DNA of 64,000 nt from assembly GCA_018821985.1 (NCBI GenBank), contig JAHJKP010000010.1:19631-83630 (forward strand). The letters are read 5' to 3'. The DNA comes from Pseudomonadota bacterium. GTDB taxonomy: Bacteria > Desulfobacterota > Desulfobulbia > Desulfobulbales > Desulfocapsaceae. The position numbers and the translations under genes are program-made. Shown here one piece after another: positions 9,078-17,950 of the stretch. The stretch's first letter is position 1; every line of letters starts with the position of its first letter. The notes beneath the pieces were generated by a model, which saw nothing but the letters and a program-made list of their open reading frames with translations, had not been told where the DNA came from and did no database searches.

Positions 9078-10049
9078 TCAGCAATCACATTTGGCAGGAT
9101 TGCACCCACCTGTACCGCAACCACAACTGCTTCCTGCAGATGCCATGTCCAGAGAGGGTTTTGAGGCAGTCAAAGGCGGCAGACGGTTTTCCACGGCCGT
9201 TACTACTGCGGCAAAGGCCTCGGTGGCCGGGCTTACCGCATCGGAAGTAAGATAGGGCGTACCATCATCACCGGCAATAACCACCTTCGGATCCATGGGA
9301 ACCCGACCCAAGAACGGCAGATCAAACTCGCGGGCCAACTCTTCACCACCCCCGGTCTTAAAGATATCAACAGTCTGATTACAGTGCGGGCAGACAAAAC
9401 CGGACATATTCTCAACCACTCCGGTGATCTCCATTCCCACTGTCTTACAAAAACTGATGGATTTACGCACATCGGCCAAGGCAACCTTCTGGGGAGTGGT
9501 CACCACTACGGCCGTAACATTGGGGATGGTCTGAGCCACGGACAGAGGCTCATCACCCGTCCCCGGAGGGGCATCAATAATCAGGTAATCAAGTTCACCC
9601 CAATCCATATCAGCGACAAACTGACGGATGGCCTGTATCTTCAAAGGACCGCGCCAGATAATGGCCTCGTCCCTATCCCTCATCATATATTCGAGGGACA
9701 CGACCTTTAAATTATCGTTGTACTGTAACGGTGGCACCAAGGCATCAGGAGTCGCGGGTGGCTCCATGCTCCCCTTCATGTTCAACATCCGGATAACATC
9801 CGGGCCATGGAGGTCCACATCCATCAACCCCACCTGATGACCTTTTTTTGCCAGCCCTAAGGCCAGGTTGACAGAAACGGTGGATTTTCCAACCCCGCCC
9901 TTGCCACTCATGACCAGAATCTTATGTTTAATTTTCCCCAGAGAGCGGGTAATGGCATTCTCCTGCTGAGCCATTTTTGCCTGTTGTGATTCCTGACTGC
10001 CACAACCCTTACTTGAGCAGGAACTGCTTGTTCCACACGAACTCGACAT
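9078..10049 (-). CDS. Mrp/NBP35-family iron-sulfur carrier ATPase
   Basis: P-loop ATPase of 323 residues related to ApbC/Mrp/NBP35, which assemble or carry 4Fe-4S clusters. The deviant Walker A is MSGKGGVGKST, followed by DVDLHGPD and DAPPGTGDE. The family CPHC motif occurs in MSGFVCPHCNQT. Both ends are unusual: the first 20 residues are Ser/Cys-rich with four cysteines, and the last 20 hold six cysteines in GCGTGGCNPAKCDC, suggesting extra metal or cluster sites. The ATG is preceded by AGGAGG. Sequence alone does not name its client proteins. Confidence 0.92.
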   Translation of the reverse strand: MSSSCGTSSSCSSKGCGSQESQQAKMAQQENAITRSLGKIKHKILVMSGKGGVGKSTVSVNLALGLAKKGHQVGLMDVDLHGPDVIRMLNMKGSMEPPATPDALVPPLQYNDNLKVVSLEYMMRDRDEAIIWRGPLKIQAIRQFVADMDWGELDYLIIDAPPGTGDEPLSVAQTIPNVTAVVVTTPQKVALADVRKSISFCKTVGMEITGVVENMSGFVCPHCNQTVDIFKTGGGEELAREFDLPFLGRVPMDPKVVIAGDDGTPYLTSDAVSPATEAFAAVVTAVENRLPPLTASKPSLDMASAGSSCGCGTGGCNPAKCDC

Positions 10050-10365
10050 CGTACTTCCTCCTGTTATATGAGATAAAAGACAAACATTTACTTTTTAAAA
10101 ATAATGTTTATTGCTATGGATCACCAGTGAAGTTAAGCCAACCGGCTCATCCTGGAACAGAGTGACACCAACTTTTCGTACAGTAATCCTGATATCTGTA
10201 AATGCAAATAAAATCCTGAGGGATACCGTGCCAGATATCCCAAGAATACTGTTTTTGTTGCTTTCTTCCCTTCCTGACCGTAATATATTTTTTTAACTTC
10301 CAATTCTGGTCACAATAAAAGTGACATCTCATTAAAGACGTTAAGACCTCTTAAAGGACTTCCTT
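10050..10365. other. Intergenic region before ftsY with nested inverted repeats
   Basis: This 316-base gap divides the divergent Mrp-type and ftsY genes, so it should hold both promoters. On the + strand GATATCTG (10191-10198) can pair with CAGATATC (10232-10239), with ACAGTA and TACTGT outside them, but GGGATA and TATCCC (10221-10239) form a competing hairpin that uses the same 3' arm. The outer pair is followed by TTTTTGTTG. It could be an attenuator or just two overlapping palindromes. No small gene is convincing here. Confidence 0.35.
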
Positions 10366-11541
10366 ATGCTCGGCTGGTTCAAGAAAAAATTTGGTAAAAA
10401 AGAAGAGCAGATTCCAGTTCCAGATCTGGAGCAACCCGATCAGACAGAGCCAGAGCAAGCAGAACCCACGCTGACAGCAGATATTTCCCTTGAAATACCA
10501 CCCACACTGGAAGATGTTCAGGAGACCTCCGCACCCATAGAACCCCTTCCACAGCCTTCGTCTCTCTCTGATCTTCCGAAAGAAGAGGTCAGCCCCGGCA
10601 AAAAAAGCAGCTCCATGTTCCAGCGACTCTCGGAACGATTGACCAAGACCAAAGAATCGCTGGTATATCGGATAGACACCCTCTTTCTTGGTAAAAAAGA
10701 AATCGACCAGGAACTCCTTGATGACCTGGAAGAAATCCTGATCACTGCCGATCTGGGGGTCAATACCGTCCAGGAACTGCTGGACGAGGCCCGTCGCAAA
10801 CTCAAACGCAAGGAACTTTCTGACCCGCAAACACTCAAAAAGGCACTCAAAGAGAAGATCCGTTCCTTTATCACAGAATCAGACCGACCAGCTGAACTGG
10901 TCATGCCCGACAAAGGGCCTTTTATCATCATGGTGGTTGGGGTCAATGGGGTCGGCAAGACCACAACTATCGGCAAGATCACCCATAAATTCACCAACGC
11001 CGGGCAGTCTGTGCTGCTGGTGGCAGCAGACACCTTCCGGGCGGCGGCAGTCGCACAGTTAAAGATATGGGGTGAGCGCAATAATGTGCAGGTCGTCTCT
11101 CAGCATGAAGGAGCGGACCCTTCCGCTGTAGTCTATGACGCCATGGATATAGCCCTTGCCAAAAACTATGATGTGGTCATAGTTGACACGGCAGGACGTC
11201 TTCACACTCAGGTAAACCTGATGGAAGAGTTGAAAAAGATCAAGCGGGTTATTGGCAAAAAAATAGCAGACGCACCGCATGAGGTCATGCTGATCCTTGA
11301 CGCCACCACCGGCCAGAATGCCATCTCGCAGGCGAAACTTTTTAACGCTACGGTTGACATCACCGGACTGACCCTGACCAAATTGGACGGCACAGCCAAG
11401 GGTGGGATCGTAGTCAATATCTGCCGCGAGCTGAAGATCCCCATCCGTTTTATCGGCATTGGCGAACAGCTCGAAGACCTGCGTGATTTTGACCCCAATG
11501 AATTTGTCGACGCGCTGTTTCAAGAGAAAGAAAGCAGATAA
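10366..11541 (+). CDS. ftsY: Signal recognition particle receptor FtsY
   Basis: FtsY docks SRP-ribosome complexes at the inner membrane. The 391-residue protein has the expected acidic A-domain (about 1-85, rich in Glu and Pro), then the N domain and the GTPase domain with VGVNGVGKTTTIGKI (G1), DTFRAAA, DTAGRLHT (G3) and TKLDGTAKGG (G4). It ends in the usual FIGIGEQLEDLRDFDPNEFVDALF. Its partner ffh is in the same window at 30.6 kb. It is followed after 38 bases by the membrane J-domain gene on the same strand. Confidence 0.96.
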   Translation: MLGWFKKKFGKKEEQIPVPDLEQPDQTEPEQAEPTLTADISLEIPPTLEDVQETSAPIEPLPQPSSLSDLPKEEVSPGKKSSSMFQRLSERLTKTKESLVYRIDTLFLGKKEIDQELLDDLEEILITADLGVNTVQELLDEARRKLKRKELSDPQTLKKALKEKIRSFITESDRPAELVMPDKGPFIIMVVGVNGVGKTTTIGKITHKFTNAGQSVLLVAADTFRAAAVAQLKIWGERNNVQVVSQHEGADPSAVVYDAMDIALAKNYDVVIVDTAGRLHTQVNLMEELKKIKRVIGKKIADAPHEVMLILDATTGQNAISQAKLFNATVDITGLTLTKLDGTAKGGIVVNICRELKIPIRFIGIGEQLEDLRDFDPNEFVDALFQEKESR

Positions 11542-11579
11542 CTGCCTTTCCCCACAATTCACCTTAAATCAATATTCCG

Positions 11580-12407
11580 ATGCCTTATCAGCAACATAAA
11601 CAACCTGGATGCGGTGGTTGCCTGCTGCTCCTGGCCCTCATCATCCTGATCACCGGCGGCGCCCCAGCTCTGCTTAATTTTGTCGGCGCCCTCATCTTTT
11701 CTGGAATGGCTGGTGTCCTCATCTTCATTGCCATCTTCTGGGGATTCACCTACTGGGTACAGAAAAAAGTTTCCACTTATGAAGCATCCCAGAGCGAAAG
11801 TCATAACCGGTTTGTCTGGCTGCTGATCCAGATCCTGATCAATATTGCCAAGATCGACGGCAAAATCACCAAGGAAGAGATCTCCACCATCCACCGTTTT
11901 TTCCAGTACAACCTCCGCTATTCTCAGGACCAGATGTTCTGGGTCAAGGATCTGATCAAAGAGGCCGTTGCCTCCACCCAGCCCCTTGATTCCCTACTTC
12001 AGGAATTCAGAACCACTTTTGCCTACGAACCACGACTGATCCTGCTGGAACTGGTTTATCAGACCCTCTATACCAAGAGCGAAGTCCCGGAAGCAGAGCT
12101 TACGGTAGCTCGCAACATTGCCGTCTATCTGCAGATATCCGCCTATGACCAGCGGACCATTGAGGCAAAATACATGTACCGGCGGCAGCAGCCTGGCGCT
12201 GCCACCCGGGATTCATCAGCGCACTATTATGCAGTGCTCGGTCTGGAGCCAGGGGCTGACATGGAGACGATCAAAAAGGCCTATCGAACCCTGAGCATGA
12301 AATATCATCCTGACAAGGTGGTGCACCTGGGTGAAGAGTTCCGCAGAGTTGCAGAAGAGAAGATGAAAGAGATTAATGTGGCCTACGAATATTTCAAGAA
12401 ACGATAA
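11580..12407 (+). CDS. Membrane-anchored TerB/J-domain protein (DjlA-like)
   Basis: A 275-residue protein with two hydrophobic segments near the N-terminus (about residues 14-34 and 37-58), a helical TerB-like middle (about 85-185, with [14 protein letters not shown] and FFQYNLRYS), and a C-terminal J domain (213-275) with the HPD motif at 243-245 in KYHPDKV. This domain order is that of DjlA, a DnaK co-chaperone at the inner membrane. E. coli DjlA has a single N-terminal segment, so the two here and the N-terminal CGGC are variations. It should stimulate DnaK ATPase on the cytoplasmic side. Confidence 0.85.
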   Translation: MPYQQHKQPGCGGCLLLLALIILITGGAPALLNFVGALIFSGMAGVLIFIAIFWGFTYWVQKKVSTYEASQSESHNRFVWLLIQILINIAKIDGKITKEEISTIHRFFQYNLRYSQDQMFWVKDLIKEAVASTQPLDSLLQEFRTTFAYEPRLILLELVYQTLYTKSEVPEAELTVARNIAVYLQISAYDQRTIEAKYMYRRQQPGAATRDSSAHYYAVLGLEPGADMETIKKAYRTLSMKYHPDKVVHLGEEFRRVAEEKMKEINVAYEYFKKR

Positions 12408-12444
12408 AGTAAACGATAAACGAAGCACAAGACAAAGGAGAATC

Positions 12445-13629
12445 ATGTCTATTTCCAACAAGATGCGTACTTTTGCCGAAAAGTCATCCTGGATTCGTAA
12501 GATGTTTGAGGAAGGGGCCAAGATGAAGGCTCAATTCGGGGCGGAGAATGTCTTTGATTTCAGTCTTGGCAATCCTGACGTCCCGCCGCCGCCTGAATTT
12601 ACCACCGTGATCCAGGAGATCGCAGCCGACCAGTCACCCGGCGTTCACGCCTATATGCCCAATGGCGGCTACCCCTGGGTTCGTGAGAATTTAGCCGCCA
12701 GGATGTCGCTCGAACAAGGCGTCACGGTCCAGGGCAATGACATGCTCATGACCTGCGGAGCGGCCGGCGCTATCAATATCGTCATGAAATCACTGCTCAA
12801 CCCTGGTGATGAGGTGATCCTGCTGGCCCCCTATTTTGTCGAATACAACTTCTATGTGGATAACCATGGAGGAGTCAGCAAGATCGTGGGCACCGATCCG
12901 GAATTTAACCTTGACCTGGCTGCCATTCAAGCGGCCCTCACCGATAAGACCAAGGCCATTCTTATCAATTCTCCCAACAACCCCACCGGACAAATTTATT
13001 CCCAGGAGTCTCTCAACTCTCTTGGCAGGCTGCTGGACGAGGCAGGAAAAAGATTCGGGACCACTATCTACCTCATTGCCGACGAACCCTACCGCAAGAT
13101 AGTCTTTGATAACCACCAAGTGGGTAGCGTCTTCCAGGCCACCCGCAACAGTATTGTCCTCTCTTCGTACTCCAAGGACCTTTCCCTACCGGGTGAACGC
13201 ATCGGCTATCTGGCTGTCCATCCAGAGATAGAAGAGAAGGCCGTCCTGCTTGGCGCCCTTACGCTTGCCAACCGCATCCTCGGTTTTGTCAATGCCCCCG
13301 CCCTCATGCAGCGAGTAGTGGCCAAACTGCAGGATGTGAGCGTTGACAGTTCAATCTACACCCGCAGGCGTGAATTGTTCTGCTCAATCCTCACTGAGGC
13401 AGGGTATGATTTTGTACCCCCAAAAGGTGCTTTTTATATCTTCCCCAAATCCCCCATTGCCGACGATGTGGCATTCTGCGCCATCCTTCAGGAGCACAAG
13501 ATTCTTGCCGTCCCGGGATGCGGCTTTGGCGCTCCCGGTTATTTCCGCCTCGCCTTCTGCATCTCTGATGACGTGATCAAACGCTCGGCTGAGCCTTTTC
13601 AAAAAGCCATGGCCCAAGCCATGAGCTGA
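12445..13629 (+). CDS. Class I/II pyridoxal-phosphate aminotransferase
   Basis: Fold-type I aminotransferase of 394 residues. Visible motifs include DFSLGNPDVPPP near the N-terminus, NSPNNPTGQIY, DEPYRKIV and the PLP-lysine region SSYSKDLSLPGERIGYL. This set is typical of the aspartate/aromatic aminotransferase superfamily; substrate cannot be named. I start at the ATG at 12445, which has AAAGGAG five bases before it; the frame is open 23 codons earlier inside the preceding gene. A terminator follows. Confidence 0.9.
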   Translation: MSISNKMRTFAEKSSWIRKMFEEGAKMKAQFGAENVFDFSLGNPDVPPPPEFTTVIQEIAADQSPGVHAYMPNGGYPWVRENLAARMSLEQGVTVQGNDMLMTCGAAGAINIVMKSLLNPGDEVILLAPYFVEYNFYVDNHGGVSKIVGTDPEFNLDLAAIQAALTDKTKAILINSPNNPTGQIYSQESLNSLGRLLDEAGKRFGTTIYLIADEPYRKIVFDNHQVGSVFQATRNSIVLSSYSKDLSLPGERIGYLAVHPEIEEKAVLLGALTLANRILGFVNAPALMQRVVAKLQDVSVDSSIYTRRRELFCSILTEAGYDFVPPKGAFYIFPKSPIADDVAFCAILQEHKILAVPGCGFGAPGYFRLAFCISDDVIKRSAEPFQKAMAQAMS

Positions 13630-13725
13630 GGGGGATACTCCGGAGATATGACAGCCAAGTCTATTAATGTTTGATACACCGCAGCGAACTCTTTTGCTAT
13701 CATACCAGGAATATGGCAAAAAAAT

Positions 13726-13759
13726 GGACCTGTAGGCTTGATCTGTAGGTCCTTTTTTT
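13726..13759 (+). terminator. Rho-independent terminator after the aminotransferase gene
   Basis: GGACCT pairs with AGGTCC around a 15-base loop, followed by seven T residues and further T-rich sequence. It lies about 100 bases beyond the aminotransferase stop codon on the same strand. Confidence 0.75.
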
Positions 13760-14016
13760 CTTTTTTCTTCTTTTTTATTGGGGGGATTATCTTCTGACGC
13801 TGCCGGGGAATTAGTGGACGCCATTGTTCAGCACCACCATTCTGGTGATGGTGGTAAAGGAGGGGCTAGTAGACCTCTGGAGCAGAGATCACTGAGCTGG
13901 GATGGATTTTGGTTTGGCAGGGCCGGTTCTTTCCTGGCCATATGCCTAGTATGGGTGCCGCCCTGCGGGTGATACGGTCAAAGATGTCACAGAGGAGGTT
14001 CAGAATTCAGGGAGTT
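13760..14016. other. Non-coding stretch with a hairpin, no recognised gene
   Basis: Between the aminotransferase terminator and the VF530 gene I see no supported gene. It holds an 8-bp hairpin (ACCACCAT/ATGGTGGT, 13833-13855). An 11-bp inverted repeat, AGGAGGTTCAG/CTGAACCTCCT, begins near 13993 and overlaps the last codons of the VF530 gene; with no T-run it would be an imperfect terminator at best. Confidence 0.3.
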
Positions 14017-14259
14017 CTATTCCTGAACCTCCTTCCACTCTTTAACAAAATTACGGATATACCAATCCTCAACCTTTTTCCTGGCCCAGGGGGTTTTTCG
14101 CAGAAACACCAGACTGGACTGGATGCTTGGCTCACTGAGAAAACATTTTATCTTAATTTTCCTGCCCATTCTTTCCCAGCCATACTTCTCGAGCAGACGG
14201 GTAAGAATCATCTCAAGGGTAACACCATGCAAAGGATTATTCGGTTGCTGATTTTTCAT
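14017..14259 (-). CDS. VF530 (DUF2132) family DNA-binding protein
   Basis: Small basic protein of 80 residues with the family core NPLHGVTLEMILTRLLEKYGW, CFLSEPSIQSSLVFLRKTPW and ARKKVEDWY. VF530-type proteins are small helical proteins reported to bind DNA, with no settled role. The start codon is four bases after the stop of a Lys-rich microprotein gene, so the two form a mini-operon. The gene's 3' end forms one arm of an inverted repeat. Confidence 0.88.
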   Translation of the reverse strand: MKNQQPNNPLHGVTLEMILTRLLEKYGWERMGRKIKIKCFLSEPSIQSSLVFLRKTPWARKKVEDWYIRNFVKEWKEVQE

Positions 14260-14263
14260 ACTG

Positions 14264-14380
14264 TTATGGCATCTGCCCCTTCTTCTCTTCCTTCTTCGCC
14301 TTCTTGGCCGCTTTTTTTTCCTTCATGCTCTTAGCAGGTTCTTTCTTCGCTTCTTTCTTGGTGTTCTGTTCCTTACCCAT
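14264..14380 (-). CDS. Lysine-rich microprotein (38 residues)
   Basis: A short frame reading MGKEQNTKKEAKKEPAKSMK and ending EKKAAKKAKKEEKKGQMP, with 16 lysines among 38 residues. It has a strong ribosome site, AAAGGAGG, seven bases before the ATG, and its stop is four bases before the VF530 start. The ribosome site and spacing make translation likely. The sequence resembles Lys/Ala tails of histone H1-like proteins, so nucleic-acid binding is a reasonable guess, especially beside a DNA-binding protein. No function is established from sequence. Confidence 0.7.
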   Translation of the reverse strand: MGKEQNTKKEAKKEPAKSMKEKKAAKKAKKEEKKGQMP

Positions 14381-14442
14381 GATTTTTCCTCCTTTAAATT
14401 GTTTTTGAGTTTCCTTCTCTTGCCTTCAAGACAAAAACAGGC

Positions 14443-15786
14443 TTATTTTTTTTCTTCTTTATCCCTATTTTTATCACGAATCACTATCTGCACAGGCACC
14501 TTGTCCAGACCCAACCCGTCCCGAAAACGGTTCGTCAGATAGCGCTCATAGGAGAAATGAACTCCTTTGGAGCTGTTACTCATAATCACAAATTGCGGTG
14601 GTTTGGTACCAATCTGCGAGGTAAAATAAAATTTGAGCCGCTTGTTCTTGTAAATAGGCGGACTATGCGCCGCCACCGCATCCTGCAGCAACTGGTTCAG
14701 AGCTGACGTGGGGAACTTGGCCGTAAACTGTTTATAGACCGCCCCGATGGTCGGGAAAAGCCTTTTAATCCCATAGCCGGTAAGCGCTGAGACATGGAGA
14801 ATAGGGGCAAATCCGACAAAAGGCAGGGCCCGCCCAATCTCCGCCCACAGATGTTCCTGTTTCTTTTTATCATCTTGAATCAAGTCCCACTTGTTCACCA
14901 GGATAATCAGTCCCCGCCCCTGATCCTGGGTGTAGCCGATAACCGTTGTGTCCTGCTCAGTGATCCCTTCCCCGGCATCAATCAGGACTACGGCAATATC
15001 ACATTTCTCCATGGAAGAGAGTCCTTTCAGGATACTGAACTTCTCCAGCTTTTCGGTGGTCTTTCCCTTCCGGCGGATGCCTGCGGTATCTATGAGCAGA
15101 TAATTATACTGGTCATAACTGAGCAGGGTATCCACAGCATCTCGCGTGGTTCCGGAGATATCAGAGACCACCATCCGCTCTTGGCCAAGTATCTGGTTAA
15201 TCATGGACGATTTACCCACGTTGGGACGTCCGAAAAAGGCCACTTTAATAGTATTTTCCGGCAGAGCAACCTCATCCTCGTTCACTTTCAGCTCTTTGCT
15301 CAGGGCATCCATCAGGGTATAAAAGCCGAAACTATGTTCACCGGAAAGCGACCACAAGGGCTCCACACCCAACTCATAAAAAGGAGAAAGCAGTTTCACT
15401 TCCTGCTCGGGACTGTCGATCTTGTTCACCACATGAAAGATGGTCTTATCGGTGCGACGCAGCAGATCCACAACCTCAAGGTCTGCCGGCATGACGCCCT
15501 GCCGCCCGTCCATGAGAAAGATAATAATATCTGCCTCTTCAATGGCGGCCATGGCCTGTTCCCTGATATGATCCACCATCAGATCCTCGGGGTTATCATC
15601 AATCCCTCCGGTATCCACCAGCATGAACATCTTCTCGTCCCAGACCACCCGCGCATAATGACGATCACGGGTGACACCTGGAGTAGCATCAACAATGGCC
15701 TGTCTGGATTTGGTGATACGGTTAAAGAGGGTTGATTTCCCCACATTGGGACGCCCAACTAGGGCAACTATAGAGTGCGTTGACAT
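14443..15786 (-). CDS. der: Ribosome-assembly GTPase Der (EngA)
   Basis: Der has two tandem GTPase domains and a KH-like C-terminal domain and acts in 50S subunit maturation. Both G1 motifs are visible (VALVGRPNVGKST near the N-terminus and VAFFGRPNVGKSS at about 180), each with its DTxG (VDTGGIDD, IDTAGIRRKGK) and NKxD motif (NKIDS, NKWDL). The length of 447 residues is normal. The ATG at 15786 is chosen because AAAGGAAG precedes it and MSTHSIVALVGRPN matches the family start; the frame stays open for 33 codons upstream. Confidence 0.96.
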   Translation of the reverse strand: MSTHSIVALVGRPNVGKSTLFNRITKSRQAIVDATPGVTRDRHYARVVWDEKMFMLVDTGGIDDNPEDLMVDHIREQAMAAIEEADIIIFLMDGRQGVMPADLEVVDLLRRTDKTIFHVVNKIDSPEQEVKLLSPFYELGVEPLWSLSGEHSFGFYTLMDALSKELKVNEDEVALPENTIKVAFFGRPNVGKSSMINQILGQERMVVSDISGTTRDAVDTLLSYDQYNYLLIDTAGIRRKGKTTEKLEKFSILKGLSSMEKCDIAVVLIDAGEGITEQDTTVIGYTQDQGRGLIILVNKWDLIQDDKKKQEHLWAEIGRALPFVGFAPILHVSALTGYGIKRLFPTIGAVYKQFTAKFPTSALNQLLQDAVAAHSPPIYKNKRLKFYFTSQIGTKPPQFVIMSNSSKGVHFSYERYLTNRFRDGLGLDKVPVQIVIRDKNRDKEEKK

Positions 15787-16099
15787 TTCTTCCTTTTTAT
15801 ATGCAATCCGACAATCGGAATTCTTTTCATGAACCAGCAAGGGATAAAAATACGTTGATGGGATAAAGAGAGAGACAAGGCCCAAGTCTCATCTCACTTT
15901 TTCCAACCAGGAGGCAGGAGACACTTAGCAAGGGGCTCTCGAGAGAGATTTTAGTAATTATACACCAAAAGAGCAGATAATGCACCCTCGCTGCCAAGTC
16001 ATAACGTTTTTTTATCTCCTTGCTTTATTTTTACAAAATAACGTATAGTCCGCAATCGATTATTTATGGGGTGGAAGCTTATCCAGCCTTCAAATCTGC
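15787..16099. other. Divergent intergenic region between der and the OmpA-like lipoprotein gene
   Basis: Presumed promoters for both flanking genes. It holds a 10-base perfect palindrome CTCTCGAGAG near 15937 of unknown meaning. No small gene or RNA was recognised. Confidence 0.3.
16020..16049 (+). promoter_or_regulatory. Candidate sigma70-type promoter for the vWA-OmpA lipoprotein gene
   Basis: TTGCTT (16020-16025) and TATAGT (16044-16049) are separated by 18 bases, leaving a leader of about 45 bases before the ATG at 16100. Pattern match only. Confidence 0.35.
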
Positions 16100-17182
16100 A
16101 TGGACAAAAAATTGAAACGACTGGAAACTCTTTTACTCTTTATCCTCGTGGGGTTGAGCTGTGGTTGTGCCCCAAAGAAACAATGCCTTTTTATCAACTC
16201 CAATCATCAGGAACTGCTCAACAAAGGATCCCAGCAGAAGGTTGACAATCTTCTGGTTATTTTTGATGGTTCATCCTCTATGTGGGATACCTACAACGGC
16301 AGCCAGAAATTTGACCAGTCCAGAAATATTATCCTTGGCATGAATAAAGCCATCAGCGACCTGACGCTCAAGGCTGGCCTGCACATTATTGGCGACACTG
16401 TTGTAACCAGAGACATTTTGGCAAATGACAGTCTCATTTACGGCATGGCCGATTACAACCCGTCCGCTTTTGCTCAAGCAGTGAAGAGTGTGCAGATAAA
16501 GGGTCTGACACCCATAAGCATTCCCTTGGTCAAGAGCGTAGAGACCTTAAAGGACACTGTGGAAAATATCGCGTTGATAGTCATCAGTGATGGCCTGCAG
16601 GTCTCCGCCGACAAGACATCTCCTGAAAAGGCCGCGTCCCGGTTAAAGGCCGCTTATGGTGACAGACTATGCATCTACACCATTCTTATTGGCGATGCCG
16701 CCGCAGGTCAGAATACCATGGCGGCAATTGCAAAGGCCGGGGAGTGCGGTTTTGTCACCACCGGAAATACGCTTGCCAGCACCACAGGAATGAATGAGTT
16801 TATCGAAAAAGTCTTCTTTGAAAAGAACTCCCCTCCACCGGTATCCTTCCTGCTCAATGTGAAATTTGACTTTGACCGGGACACTATCCGCCCCGACGCA
16901 AAAGACAATCTTGATGAACTCGGAAGTTTTCTGGCTACCCATCCGCAGATATCCATCACCCTGGAAGGCCATACCTGCGACATGGGTTCAGAGAGATACA
17001 ACAGCACCCTTTCACGGCAACGGGCAGAAAACGTCAGGAGGTACATGGTCCAACAGTTCAACATCAACCCTGCCCGCCTCAGCACCGCAGGATATGGATT
17101 TTCTCGCCCCATTGCCTCCAATGCCAAGGAAGAGGGTCGTCAGCAAAACCGCAGGGTGATGGCCACCATCAACAGCAAATAA
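16100..17182 (+). CDS. vWA-domain and OmpA-domain lipoprotein
   Basis: Protein of 360 residues. The N-terminus is a lipoprotein signal (charged start, hydrophobic stretch, Cys21/Cys23 in LSCGC). Residues about 50-240 form a von Willebrand A domain with the metal site DGSSSM (56-61). The C-terminal part (about 250-355) is an OmpA/Pal peptidoglycan-binding domain: FDFDRDTIRPDA, LEGHTCDMGSERYN, LSxxRAENVRRY and NRRV. It probably sits in the outer membrane, holds the cell wall through the OmpA domain and binds another protein through the vWA domain. The combination is uncommon; no partner gene is adjacent. Confidence 0.85.
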   Translation: MDKKLKRLETLLLFILVGLSCGCAPKKQCLFINSNHQELLNKGSQQKVDNLLVIFDGSSSMWDTYNGSQKFDQSRNIILGMNKAISDLTLKAGLHIIGDTVVTRDILANDSLIYGMADYNPSAFAQAVKSVQIKGLTPISIPLVKSVETLKDTVENIALIVISDGLQVSADKTSPEKAASRLKAAYGDRLCIYTILIGDAAAGQNTMAAIAKAGECGFVTTGNTLASTTGMNEFIEKVFFEKNSPPPVSFLLNVKFDFDRDTIRPDAKDNLDELGSFLATHPQISITLEGHTCDMGSERYNSTLSRQRAENVRRYMVQQFNINPARLSTAGYGFSRPIASNAKEEGRQQNRRVMATINSK

Positions 17183-17284
17183 AAACAAGACACAGCCTGC
17201 CAGAGTCCCACTCTAGCCAGCACAAAACAAAGCACAGAAAACTTTGTTCTGCTCTCTTTTCTTAGACATTAGAATAAGGCCCCA

Positions 17285-17914
17285 ATGAATAATAAATTGC
17301 AAAGCCTGATCGAGGCCATTAAAAAACTTGAGCAGGAGCTGGCCCAGGAGATCCAGAAGAAGCAGGCTGAGTACTCATACAACATCCAGGGCAAAAAAAT
17401 CCGCTTTGACAATGAGATCAGAAGGCAGCACAAACTCTTTGCCACCAGGATTTCCCTTTATCTGAAGGAGGCGGAACTCCTCAACATCCTCACCATCCCA
17501 TTCATCTGGTCCTGCCTCTTTCCCGCCCTGCTCCTGGACCTCCTTGTTTCCCTGTTCCAGGCAGTATGCTTTCCCATCTACAAGATTCCCAAGGTCAAAC
17601 GGAGCAGATACATTGTCATCGACCGGCACGCCCTCAGCTACCTCAATGGTATTGAAAAACTGAACTGCATCTACTGCGGATACTTCAACGGGTTGATCGC
17701 CTATATCCGTGAAATAGCGGGCAGGACAGAACAATACTGGTGTCCGATCAAACACGCCAGACGAACGAGCGGTTTCCACAGCCGCTACAGCAAGTTCCTG
17801 GAATATGGTGATGCCGAGGGATACCGGCAAGAACTTGACAAGGTGCGCCAAGACTTTGAGGATCTACAGACCTCAGATGAAAACGAAGAACCGGAAACAG
17901 GGAAAGAGACGTAA
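17285..17914 (+). CDS. Conserved hypothetical membrane protein
   Basis: Unnamed 209-residue protein. The first 70 residues are charged and predicted coiled-coil. Residues about 70-105 are strongly hydrophobic (two closely spaced or one long membrane segment). The following part is rich in conserved-looking aromatic and Cys residues, with CIYCGYFNGLIAY and YWCPIKHARR. I recall this C-terminal block from uncharacterised proteobacterial proteins but cannot assign a function. It ends 36 bases from the convergent kinase-like gene; a perfect palindrome ATCACAGTTCTGTGAT sits between them. Confidence 0.7.
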   Translation: MNNKLQSLIEAIKKLEQELAQEIQKKQAEYSYNIQGKKIRFDNEIRRQHKLFATRISLYLKEAELLNILTIPFIWSCLFPALLLDLLVSLFQAVCFPIYKIPKVKRSRYIVIDRHALSYLNGIEKLNCIYCGYFNGLIAYIREIAGRTEQYWCPIKHARRTSGFHSRYSKFLEYGDAEGYRQELDKVRQDFEDLQTSDENEEPETGKET

Positions 17915-17950
17915 GGCGCTGGGAGTCCATCACAGTTCTGTGATCCCCCT

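Noticed and set aside
13778..13972. 64-codon + strand frame after the aminotransferase terminator
   Set aside because: Composition is not protein-like, there is no ribosome site, and the region is hairpin-rich.
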